NCBI GenBank assembly: GCA_009841225.1
Contig: VXMF01000022.1
Span: 1 to 64,000, forward strand
Reading direction: 5' to 3'
DNA length: 64,000 bases
Origin: Terriglobia bacterium
GTDB taxonomy: Bacteria > Acidobacteriota > Terriglobia > Bryobacterales > UBA6623
The notes under the pieces were generated by a model. The model was not told where the DNA came from, did not search any database, and saw only the letters and a program-made list of their open reading frames with translations. Both the position numbers and the translations under genes were made by a program. Numbering within the stretch: the stretch's first letter is position 1; the number at the start of each line of letters is the position of its first letter. Of the stretch, positions 38,282 to 46,778 are shown piece by piece.

Positions 38282-41200
38282 ATGCCAACAGCATTTGGCC
38301 TTCGTTACATCGTGCTCTGTATTGCTGCAGCGACGCTCTGCCTCGCTCAGAACTCAGGCATCCAAGGAGTCGTCACGGATTCGACCGGCGGTGTCATCCC
38401 GGCCGCAGACGTGACGGCAGTGAATGTCGCGACCGGCGTAGAGTACGAGGCCCAATCGAACGAGACCGGCTTGTACTCAGTTCCGTTTCTCAGTCCGGGC
38501 ACTTATTCGGTAACTGCTCGGACCGAGGGCTTCGCGCCGTCGACCCGGGAGAATCTCAAGCTCGACGTGCAACAGATCGCGCGGGTGGACTTCACCCTGT
38601 CTCTGGGAACCGTAGCCGAAGTCGTCGAGGTTTCCGCAGCTGCAGCGTTGCTGGAGTCCGAACAGGCGGCCATGGGCCAGGTCATCGACAACCAGCGCAT
38701 CGTCGAGATGCCGCTGAACAAGCGCAACTATCTGGAGCTGGCGCAGCTGTCGGTCGGCATTCTACCGGGCGCGACGGTCGGAGCCGGCACGCGCCCCGGC
38801 CGCAACGAAGCTGGCTTTGTCGGGATGGGCATGCGTGGCTACCAAAACAACGTCATGATCGACGGCATCGACAACGGATCACGCGCGGGAGGCGGACCGC
38901 TGGGCTTCGAGGCCCAAGCCAGCAAGCCCTCCGTCGACGCAGTCGGCGAGTTCAAGGTCGTGACGAACAATATGTCGGCCGAATACGGATTTCGCATGGG
39001 GCCCAAAGTCTTGGTGTCGATCAAGTCTGGGTCCAACGAGTTACACGGCAGCGCATTCGAGTTCGTCCGGAACGAAAAGCTGGATGCCACCAACTTCTTC
39101 GCCAACCGCTCCGGGGCGGCAAAGCCCACGCTTCGCCAGAACCAGTTCGGCGGAACTCTGGGTGGTCCGATCATCAAGAACAAGACATTCGGGTTCTTCA
39201 GCTACCAGGGCACGCGAATCCGGCTGGGGCGGAGTTTCCTCGCCACGGTTCCGAGCGGCCTCGCCCGCAGCGGCGATTTCTCGATGGAGCGCACCAACTT
39301 CAACCAAATCTTCGACCCGGCGACCACGGTGGGGACCGGGGCCGATGCGAGCCGCGAGCCGTTCCCGAACAACACGATTCCGGCGAGCCGCTTCGACCCG
39401 GTAAGCACGCCGCTGCTGTCGCGCTACCCGTCGTCGAATGTCGAGGGGCGGGAATTCGGTTTCAACAACTACTTCCGGGCTCCTTCCGATGCCGACGACA
39501 CCGACCAATACGATTTCCGCGTCGACCACAACGTGGGCGATAGCGACCGCGTATTCTTCCGCATGAGCATACGGCGCCAGTTCCGCGTCAACCAGAGCCC
39601 CTTGCCGGTCGAGGCCGGAGGTCAGGGCGGGCAGACGGTGGATCTAAACGGAGACAATCTGGCGTTTAACTGGACGCATTCGTTCTCGCCGACGCTGCAC
39701 AATGAAGCCCGTTTCGGATTCACCCACTTCCCGACGCGATTCGACACGCTGATCCAAGAGCCACTCAACGCGACGCTGGGAATCAAGGGGGCTCCGGGCG
39801 ATACCTTCGGGGATGGCTTCGACCAAGGATTCAGCTTCTTCAACATCAACGGCTACAACAATCTAGGAACTCCATGCTGCTGGCCGAACATCAACAACAT
39901 GGACAACATCCAGATCGTGGAGAACCTCTTGTGGCAGAAGGGAAACCACGGCATCAAGATCGGGTTTGACTACCGGCGTCTCAATATCTTCCGAGAGGCC
40001 ATGCGCTTCCGGCGAGGCCAGTTCCTGTTCAATCGCGTCTTCACGGCTGAACAACCGAACATCGGCCGCAGCCGGGCTCGCACGGGGAACGGCCTTGCCG
40101 AGATGATGCTCGGCACAGTGGGGCAGACCCGAGTGGGCAACCCAGCGGGTGAGAACGCGGTCGTGCCCTATACCGGGATCTACATCCAGGACGACTGGAA
40201 GGTGACGCCCAAGCTGACGCTGACATTGGGCGTGCGCTGGGAACTGTTCAATCGGGGCTACTACCCGAAGGGACATATTCCCGGTCGCACCGGGGTGAGC
40301 AACTACATCACCGCCTACAACGGCCTGGCCCCGGGAGAGGAGGAGTACTGGGATCGCCCAGAAGACGGAAGCGATTGCGGTTGCGAGAACGACCGCAACA
40401 ACTTCGCACCTCGAGTCGGCTTTGCCTACCGACTCAATGAGAAGACGGTGATTCGCGCAAGCGCCGGGCTCTTCTACGGCGAGGGAGACATCGTCACGGA
40501 TGGCTCGGCCTGGTCCCGCCAGGTGCCCGACTTCACCGAGATCATCACTCCCACCTTCGACAACATCACGCCAGTGACCCTAGTGAAGGATGGATTCCTG
40601 CCCGTGACGCTTCCAGCAGAGGAACCTCTCCCGAACACCGGCGCTTCAGCCTCCTATCGGAGCCAGCCGACGCAATATGCCTCGCAGTGGTTCATTGACA
40701 TTCAACGAGAGCTGCCCGAAAACACCGTGTGGATCATCGGCTACCAAGGATCGGCCACGAGCTTCTTGCAGTACCGGTTCGATATCAACAATCCCGGGCC
40801 GCACCCGACGATACCGGCAAGAGCCCGGCGGCTGCGACCGCTGCGGACAGGGGTCACCCTCGGGGAACCTGGCGCGAACGCCAGCTATAACGCTTTGGTC
40901 ACGCGCCTCGAGAAGCGTTTCAGCAGGGGGGTGACGTTCCTGACGTCGTACACGTGGTCGCACAACATCGACAACAACACGCAGTTCTTGGATTCCGGTC
41001 TGTTCAACGTAGCCAATCACTACGACCGGAGAGCGGAACGCGCGAGCGCAAACATCGACATGACGCAGAGCTTTACCAGCAGCTTCACCTGGCAACTGCC
41101 GTTTGGCAAGGACCGGGCATTCGGCGCGAACTGGGGCGGGGCCGCCGATGCGATCCTGGGGGGCTGGCAGATCGGCGGACTGGTGTCGCTGAGAACGGGC

Positions 41201-41593
41201 TTCCCGTTCGAAGTCACATTCCCGGGCGATCCACAGAACTCGGGCACGACCAATCGCGGAAACCGCGTGGGCAGCGGGGTGCTGAGCAACCCAACAATTG
41301 ACAACTGGTTCGATCAATCAGCCTTCGTGGTCAGCGAACCGGGCATCTTTGGAACGACTGGTCGCAATCCATTGCGCGGCCCCGGGGGCAGGAACTTTGA
41401 TTTCATGCTGGGCAAGCGATTTCGGATGCCCTGGGAAGGGCACACGGTGCAATTCCGGTTCGAAGCGTTCAACTTCACCAACACGCCTCAGTTCGGACAG
41501 CCCGTTGGGGGCATGCTCCGGGCGGCCACTGGCACGATCAACCGAGCTGGCGAGCCCCGCAGGATTCAATTTGGGTTGAAGTACCTGTTTTGA
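38282..41593 (+). CDS. TonB-dependent receptor, Oar-like with N-terminal CarboxypepD_reg domain
   Basis: IQGVVTDSTGGVIPAADVTAVN, NQFGGTLGGPIIKNKTFGFFSYQGTR, IYIQDDWKVTPKLTLTLGVRWE, C-terminal IQFGLKYLF. Confidence 0.92.
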   Translation: MPTAFGLRYIVLCIAAATLCLAQNSGIQGVVTDSTGGVIPAADVTAVNVATGVEYEAQSNETGLYSVPFLSPGTYSVTARTEGFAPSTRENLKLDVQQIARVDFTLSLGTVAEVVEVSAAAALLESEQAAMGQVIDNQRIVEMPLNKRNYLELAQLSVGILPGATVGAGTRPGRNEAGFVGMGMRGYQNNVMIDGIDNGSRAGGGPLGFEAQASKPSVDAVGEFKVVTNNMSAEYGFRMGPKVLVSIKSGSNELHGSAFEFVRNEKLDATNFFANRSGAAKPTLRQNQFGGTLGGPIIKNKTFGFFSYQGTRIRLGRSFLATVPSGLARSGDFSMERTNFNQIFDPATTVGTGADASREPFPNNTIPASRFDPVSTPLLSRYPSSNVEGREFGFNNYFRAPSDADDTDQYDFRVDHNVGDSDRVFFRMSIRRQFRVNQSPLPVEAGGQGGQTVDLNGDNLAFNWTHSFSPTLHNEARFGFTHFPTRFDTLIQEPLNATLGIKGAPGDTFGDGFDQGFSFFNINGYNNLGTPCCWPNINNMDNIQIVENLLWQKGNHGIKIGFDYRRLNIFREAMRFRRGQFLFNRVFTAEQPNIGRSRARTGNGLAEMMLGTVGQTRVGNPAGENAVVPYTGIYIQDDWKVTPKLTLTLGVRWELFNRGYYPKGHIPGRTGVSNYITAYNGLAPGEEEYWDRPEDGSDCGCENDRNNFAPRVGFAYRLNEKTVIRASAGLFYGEGDIVTDGSAWSRQVPDFTEIITPTFDNITPVTLVKDGFLPVTLPAEEPLPNTGASASYRSQPTQYASQWFIDIQRELPENTVWIIGYQGSATSFLQYRFDINNPGPHPTIPARARRLRPLRTGVTLGEPGANASYNALVTRLEKRFSRGVTFLTSYTWSHNIDNNTQFLDSGLFNVANHYDRRAERASANIDMTQSFTSSFTWQLPFGKDRAFGANWGGAADAILGGWQIGGLVSLRTGFPFEVTFPGDPQNSGTTNRGNRVGSGVLSNPTIDNWFDQSAFVVSEPGIFGTTGRNPLRGPGGRNFDFMLGKRFRMPWEGHTVQFRFEAFNFTNTPQFGQPVGGMLRAATGTINRAGEPRRIQFGLKYLF

Positions 41594-41849
41594 GCACTCG
41601 ACATCGTAGGCAGCATTGCGGCGAGCACCAGTAGTCGGATTCCCTACAAGGGGGATCCAAGCTTGTGTAGGCCAAGCCCTGAGGCGGGACACGACCGGCC
41701 CCTCCGCGCTTGGTCTCGCGGAGAGGAGCGCGTGGGCCGCGTGCCAGTCAATCTCAATTTGTTCAGCCAATCCACGGCGCAACGCGTCGTCGCGGATTCT
41801 TCTACACCCGGCGTAGGACCTGCCGCGTTCCGACGATCCAACGCGACAT

Positions 41850-43313
41850 CTATGCCTCGCACCGTGCAAGGCCTTGGAGCAATTCCCACAGTCGGCGGAC
41901 ATACGCCTCCGTTGTGGTGATGTTGCCAATTGCGATCCTGATCGTGTACCGATCCTCCAGCCTGGCATGGGAGAGAAAGAACTCCCCGGTGGCGTTGACC
42001 GCCCGTAGCAGCCGCTCGTTGGCGGCATCGGTCTCGGCCTCGCTCGCACCCTCCTGCCGGTAGCGCAAGCAAACCAGCGAGAAGTCGACCGGGGCCAAGA
42101 GTTCGAAGTCCGGGGCCTGCGCCACCCACTCGGCGAGCAGGCGGGCCAGCCGGATGTGCTCCCGGAGGACATTCGACAGCTGCTCGGTTCCGAAGCTGCG
42201 AAGAACGAACCAGAGCTTGAGCGCGCGAAACCGCCTGCCCAGCGCGATCGAGTGCTCCATGTAGTTGACGGCCCGGGGGTCCTGCCCGCTGCGCAGGTAT
42301 TCCGGAGTCTGGGAAAGTGCGCTGCGCAAGCATTCCGGACGCGCTGTGTAGAACACCGAGCAGTCCATCTGGACGAACAGCCACTTGTGCGGATTCACGA
42401 CGAACGAGTCGGCGCGTTCGCAGCCGGCAAAATGAAGCCGCATTTCAGGCAGGACGGCGGCTGCCCCCGCATATGCCGCGTCCACGTGCAGCCATAGGCC
42501 ATGCTCGGCCGCAATGTCGGCAATCTCCTGCACTGGATCGATTCCTGTCGACGCGGTCGTGCCCACGGTCGCGGTAATCGCAATCGGGGAGAGGCCGGCG
42601 CTGAGGTCTCTCGCGATGGCCCGCTCCAGCTCGTCCGGGCGCATCGCGTAGCGGTCGTCGCAGCGGATCTTGCGGCACGCCTCGACGCCGCGCCCGAGTG
42701 CGCTCATTGCCTTCTCGACCGAGGAGTGAGCCTGCTCGGACGTGTACATCACGATGCGGTTCAGGTCAAGCTCGGCACCGGATTGGCGCGCCTTGGCGGC
42801 GGCGAGCTCGCGAGCGGCGATCACCGCATGAAGGGTGGCTGTCGACGCCGTGTCGTGGATCATGCCGAACCAATCCGCTGGCAGGCCCATGGCGCCAGCG
42901 AGCCAGCGCGTGGTGACCTGTTCGAGCTCGGCGAGCGCCGGCGACGAGTACCACAGCAGGCCGACATTGTTCACAGCCGCAGCGAGCGCATCAGCCAGCA
43001 CCCCCGGACGCGAGCCGCCGGCGGCGAAGTACGCCATGAACCCGGGATGGTTCCAATGCACCAGGTGCGGGGCCACCAGGCGCTCGAAGTCAGCGAGGAT
43101 CTCTTCCTGGCAAGCCCCCTGCTGCGGTGCGCTGGGCGGGAGCTTGTCCAGCAGTTGTCCGGGCGCCACGTCGGGCAGCACCCGCTGCCGCTCGGGGTGC
43201 GCGTAGTAGTCGGCAATCCAGTCGACGATGGCGTGCCCGGCCCGGCGAAATTCTTCTGGGGATAGATCGTTGCCGCGGGACGCGCCCAAGGTTCCGGTAT
43301 CTAGGGTTTTCAA
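41850..43313 (-). CDS. PLP-dependent group II decarboxylase (aromatic-L-amino-acid decarboxylase family)
   Basis: GLWLHVDAAYAGAAAVLPE, SFVVNPHKWLFVQMDCS. Confidence 0.9.
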   Translation of the reverse strand: MKTLDTGTLGASRGNDLSPEEFRRAGHAIVDWIADYYAHPERQRVLPDVAPGQLLDKLPPSAPQQGACQEEILADFERLVAPHLVHWNHPGFMAYFAAGGSRPGVLADALAAAVNNVGLLWYSSPALAELEQVTTRWLAGAMGLPADWFGMIHDTASTATLHAVIAARELAAAKARQSGAELDLNRIVMYTSEQAHSSVEKAMSALGRGVEACRKIRCDDRYAMRPDELERAIARDLSAGLSPIAITATVGTTASTGIDPVQEIADIAAEHGLWLHVDAAYAGAAAVLPEMRLHFAGCERADSFVVNPHKWLFVQMDCSVFYTARPECLRSALSQTPEYLRSGQDPRAVNYMEHSIALGRRFRALKLWFVLRSFGTEQLSNVLREHIRLARLLAEWVAQAPDFELLAPVDFSLVCLRYRQEGASEAETDAANERLLRAVNATGEFFLSHARLEDRYTIRIAIGNITTTEAYVRRLWELLQGLARCEA

Positions 43314-43424
43314 AGGATTTCCGCCGCCTCGGTCGCCCGCACTGCAAATTAACCTTCCATAGCCGCGGCGCAGTATTGTAGGCTAATCTAAGGTTACAGC
43401 CTCTCTGCAACAGGAGCTTCGATC

Positions 43425-44564
43425 ATGACAAGCAGTACACTTCGCAGCTGCGTTCTCGCAGCCCTACTTCTCGCTCTCGTGGCCTCGACCGCGCTCGCCC
43501 AGACAGGGCAGCTGCGCGGCAGGGTGCTTGGCCATGACGGCCAAGGCTTGCGCGACGCGATGGTCTTCATCGAGCGCGTCGGCGTGCGCGGCAACTACAA
43601 GGTCAAGACCAACAAGAAGGGCAACTACTTCCACGCCGGGCTGCCCCTCGGCCAGTACACGGTGCGGCTGGAGGTCGACGGCAAGCAGGTCTACAGCATC
43701 AACGGCTACCAGATCAAGCTTGGCGAGGAGAAACCCTTGGACTTCGACTTGGGCGAGATCCAGAGGGAGGCCCAAGCGGCTCAGGCGTCCGGAGCGGGCC
43801 CGACCAAGGACCAGCTCGCGGCGATGTCAGAACAGCAGCGCAAGGAGTACGAGAAGGCCCTCAAGGCCCGCCAGCAACAGATCAGCAAGAACAAGCAGCT
43901 GAACGAGACGTTCAACGCGGGCATGGAAGCCAAGCGCCTGAAAGATTACGCCGTGTCGGTCCAGCACTTCAGGAAGGCGCTCGAAATCGACGCCGACCAG
44001 CACGTCATCTGGGGCAACATGGCCGAAGCGCTCAGCGGTCTAGTCAGCACCAAGGCCGGAGCCGAGCGGGACCAAGTCGGCGAGGAAGCGATCACGACCT
44101 ACCGCAAGGCGATCGAGTTGGAGCCCGACCCCGCGTATCACAACAATCTCGGCCTGCTGCTGATCCGACTGCAGCGGGTAGACGAGGGCACCGCGGAACT
44201 GGAAAAGGCTGCCCAGATGGCGCCCGACAACGCCGGGACCTACTACTTCAACCTCGGAGCCACGATGGTCAACACTGGCAATACAGACGGTGCCATCGAC
44301 GCGTTCCGCAAGGCCACCGAGGTACAGCCCGATTTCGCGAACGCCTATTACCAGCTGGCCACGGTCCTCGTCGGCACGGCACAGATGAAGGAAGACGGTT
44401 CGATCATCCCGGCCGCGGGCACGGTCGAGGCCTACCAGAAGTACTTGGATCTCGATCCGCAAGGGCCGTACGCAGCCAGCGCGCAGGCCATGGTGCAGAG
44501 CCTGAGCGGTAAGCTCGAAACCACCTTCGAGCAGCCGAAGAGGCGGCGCAGCAGCCGGAAGTAA
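43425..44564 (+). CDS. Secreted CarboxypepD_reg-like + TPR protein
   Basis: Signal peptide; GQLRGRVLGHDGQGLRDAMVFIE; multiple TPRs (AITTYRKAIELEPDPAYHNNLGLLLI). Confidence 0.85.
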   Translation: MTSSTLRSCVLAALLLALVASTALAQTGQLRGRVLGHDGQGLRDAMVFIERVGVRGNYKVKTNKKGNYFHAGLPLGQYTVRLEVDGKQVYSINGYQIKLGEEKPLDFDLGEIQREAQAAQASGAGPTKDQLAAMSEQQRKEYEKALKARQQQISKNKQLNETFNAGMEAKRLKDYAVSVQHFRKALEIDADQHVIWGNMAEALSGLVSTKAGAERDQVGEEAITTYRKAIELEPDPAYHNNLGLLLIRLQRVDEGTAELEKAAQMAPDNAGTYYFNLGATMVNTGNTDGAIDAFRKATEVQPDFANAYYQLATVLVGTAQMKEDGSIIPAAGTVEAYQKYLDLDPQGPYAASAQAMVQSLSGKLETTFEQPKRRRSSRK

Positions 44565-44600
44565 GCGCGCAGGCCGCACTTGTCGGTTGGCCGGGCGCAC

Positions 44601-44627
44601 CCCGGCGCCTAGCGACTAGGCGCCGGG
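44601..44627. terminator. 12-bp perfect hairpin CCCGGCGCCTAG-CGA-CTAGGCGCCGGG
   Basis: Read directly; 3-nt loop; no T-tract; between two co-directional genes. Confidence 0.7.
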
Positions 44628-44646
44628 CTGCCCGAGAGGTGTCTGG

Positions 44647-44946
44647 ATGGGACTTCGGAACATCCTATTGCTGGTGGTCGGGGTGATCGGCCTCGCCATC
44701 GTGCGCAACCTGATCCGCGAGATCAGCCGAATCATGGTGCGCAGGATGAAACCGGACGGCAGCGGGCCCAAGGCGCAGCAGGGCTCTTCCGACGGCAAGA
44801 CCAGCGGCGGTGGCAAGTTGGTTCGCGACCCGCAGACGGGCACCTACATCGATCCGGCGCACGCAGTCCGCACCAAGGTCGGAAAGACGGTGCACTACTT
44901 CGAGTCCGAAGCGAGCCGGGACGCCTTCCTGAAGGCGAACGCCTGA
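44647..44946 (+). CDS. Small membrane-anchored protein with Cys-less YHS/TRASH-like C-terminus
   Basis: N-terminal TM helix; LVRDPQTGTYIDPAHAVRTKVGKTVHYFESEASRDAFLKANA resembles YHS pattern with Cys replaced. Confidence 0.7.
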   Translation: MGLRNILLLVVGVIGLAIVRNLIREISRIMVRRMKPDGSGPKAQQGSSDGKTSGGGKLVRDPQTGTYIDPAHAVRTKVGKTVHYFESEASRDAFLKANA

Positions 44947-45171
44947 CCCGCCTCTCGACCCGCGCGCAGCCGCCTAGGGCGCCCCAGCTTGCTCATGCCG
45001 ACCTAGACCCGGCCGCAGCACCAACCGCACTCCGGCCCGCCCCGATCGCGGCCGGCTCCCGCTCCAGGGACCGGCCGGAGGACGGGCTCTAGCGCCGTGC
45101 GATGATGGATTTTGCCGGGCGGCACGCGCGGCCGCCGGCAACCCGCGACACCCTCGCTGCAGAGAGTTTCC

Positions 45172-46623
45172 ATGAGTGAATCAAGAACGTACCCGAACTA
45201 TATCGATGGCGAGTGGGTCTTTAGCGACCGCTTGTTCGAAAACGTGAACCCGGCCGATTCGGGAGACCGTGTCGGCCTGTTTTGCAAAGCGAACCAAGCC
45301 GATGTCAACGTGGCCGCGGAGGCGGCCCAAGAGGCGTTTCCCGCCTGGGCGTCGCTTACCGGGCCGGCACGGGGCGCGTACCTGTACAAGGTCGCTGACT
45401 TCCTTGAGCGCAATCTGGACACTCTCGCGAGAGAGATGACTCGCGAGGAAGGCAAGACCCTGCCGGAAGCCAAAGGCGAGACGATGCGCTCGATCAATAT
45501 CTTCCGCTACTTCGCGGGAGAGGGTTCTCGCATCCCCGGCATCCAAGTCCCGTCCGAGCGTGACCGCGTGTTCATGTACGCGGTCCGGCGACCGCTCGGC
45601 GTGGTCGCGCAGATCAATCCCTGGAACTTCCCGAGCGCCATTCCAGCATGGAAGCTCGCTCCCGCCCTGGTGGCAGGCAACACAGTCCTGGTCAAGCCGG
45701 CGACCGCGGCACCGCTGTGCGCTTGGCGGCTCGCCGAAGCCTGCCACGAAGCGGGCATCCCGAAGGGCGTGGTCAACCTGATCTGCGGTTCGGGCGGCGA
45801 GGTCGGCGACGCGATGGTGAACGCCGAGCCGGTGAAGGCGGTGTCGTTCACGGGCTCGGTCCCGGTCGGCCAAGCCCTGCACGCCCAGGCATCGGAGCGG
45901 CGGCTGCGGATCCAGCTGGAGATGGGAGGCAAGAACCCGACCATCGTGCTGGCCGACTCCGACATGGACAAGGCAGTGGCCAACACCATCAACGCCGCGA
46001 TGTTCTCAACGGGCCAGAAATGCACGGCCACCAGCCGCGTGATCGTCGAGAACTCCATTCACGACGAGTTCCTCGCCCGTGTGGTCGAAGCCACCAAGAA
46101 GCTGAAGGTCGGCAACGGCCTACACGAGGGGGTCCAGATCGGCCCCGCTATCGATCACGACCAGCTCCAGACGAATGACAGGTACTGCCGCCTAGCCGAA
46201 GAGGAGGGCGCGAAGCTTGAGTGCGGGGGGCACGTCCTGTCGGAAGGCGAGTATGCCAAGGGGCATTTCTTCCAGCCCACGGTCTTCAGCGAAGTCACCG
46301 AGGACATGCGGATCGCGCAGGAGGAGGTCTTTGGCCCCGTGCTCGGTGTGATGCGCGCGGCCAACTTCGAAGATTGCATGCGCATCGCCAACAAGACCGA
46401 CTTCGGCCTGTCGGCTTCGATCCAGACACGGGACGTGTCGCGGATCTTCGAGTACGTCAACCGCATCGAGGCCGGCCTGATCACGGTGAATCTCCCCAGC
46501 GCTGGGGTCGAGTACCAGCTGCCGTTCGGCGGCTCGAAGGAGTCGAGCTTCGGGCCCAAGGAGCAAGGCCCGGTAGCACTGGAGTTCTACACGGACTACA
46601 AGACGGTGTACCTAGGCTACTAG
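45172..46623 (+). CDS. NAD(P)-dependent aldehyde dehydrogenase (2-oxoglutarate semialdehyde/betaine-like group)
   Basis: MGGKNPTIVLADSD, FSTGQKCTATSRV catalytic Cys, INPWNFPSAIPAWKLAPALVAGN. Confidence 0.92.
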   Translation: MSESRTYPNYIDGEWVFSDRLFENVNPADSGDRVGLFCKANQADVNVAAEAAQEAFPAWASLTGPARGAYLYKVADFLERNLDTLAREMTREEGKTLPEAKGETMRSINIFRYFAGEGSRIPGIQVPSERDRVFMYAVRRPLGVVAQINPWNFPSAIPAWKLAPALVAGNTVLVKPATAAPLCAWRLAEACHEAGIPKGVVNLICGSGGEVGDAMVNAEPVKAVSFTGSVPVGQALHAQASERRLRIQLEMGGKNPTIVLADSDMDKAVANTINAAMFSTGQKCTATSRVIVENSIHDEFLARVVEATKKLKVGNGLHEGVQIGPAIDHDQLQTNDRYCRLAEEEGAKLECGGHVLSEGEYAKGHFFQPTVFSEVTEDMRIAQEEVFGPVLGVMRAANFEDCMRIANKTDFGLSASIQTRDVSRIFEYVNRIEAGLITVNLPSAGVEYQLPFGGSKESSFGPKEQGPVALEFYTDYKTVYLGY

Positions 46624-46778
46624 AAGACGATTGGCGCCCTGCGGCCAAGCCTTGCCCGGCAACGGGAGCTGGCAACACACCGTGCAGTCGCATGCGCGAA
46701 GACACGATCCTCGCGCGACCTCCGTCGGGCCGCCAAGAATCCCGGCCCCCGTGCCTATGGCAGAATCCGTTTCCCCGC

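Noticed and set aside
38224-39543. 439-aa alternative-frame plus ORF
   Set aside because: Arg/Gly/Ser-rich shadow frame of the receptor at 38282..41593.
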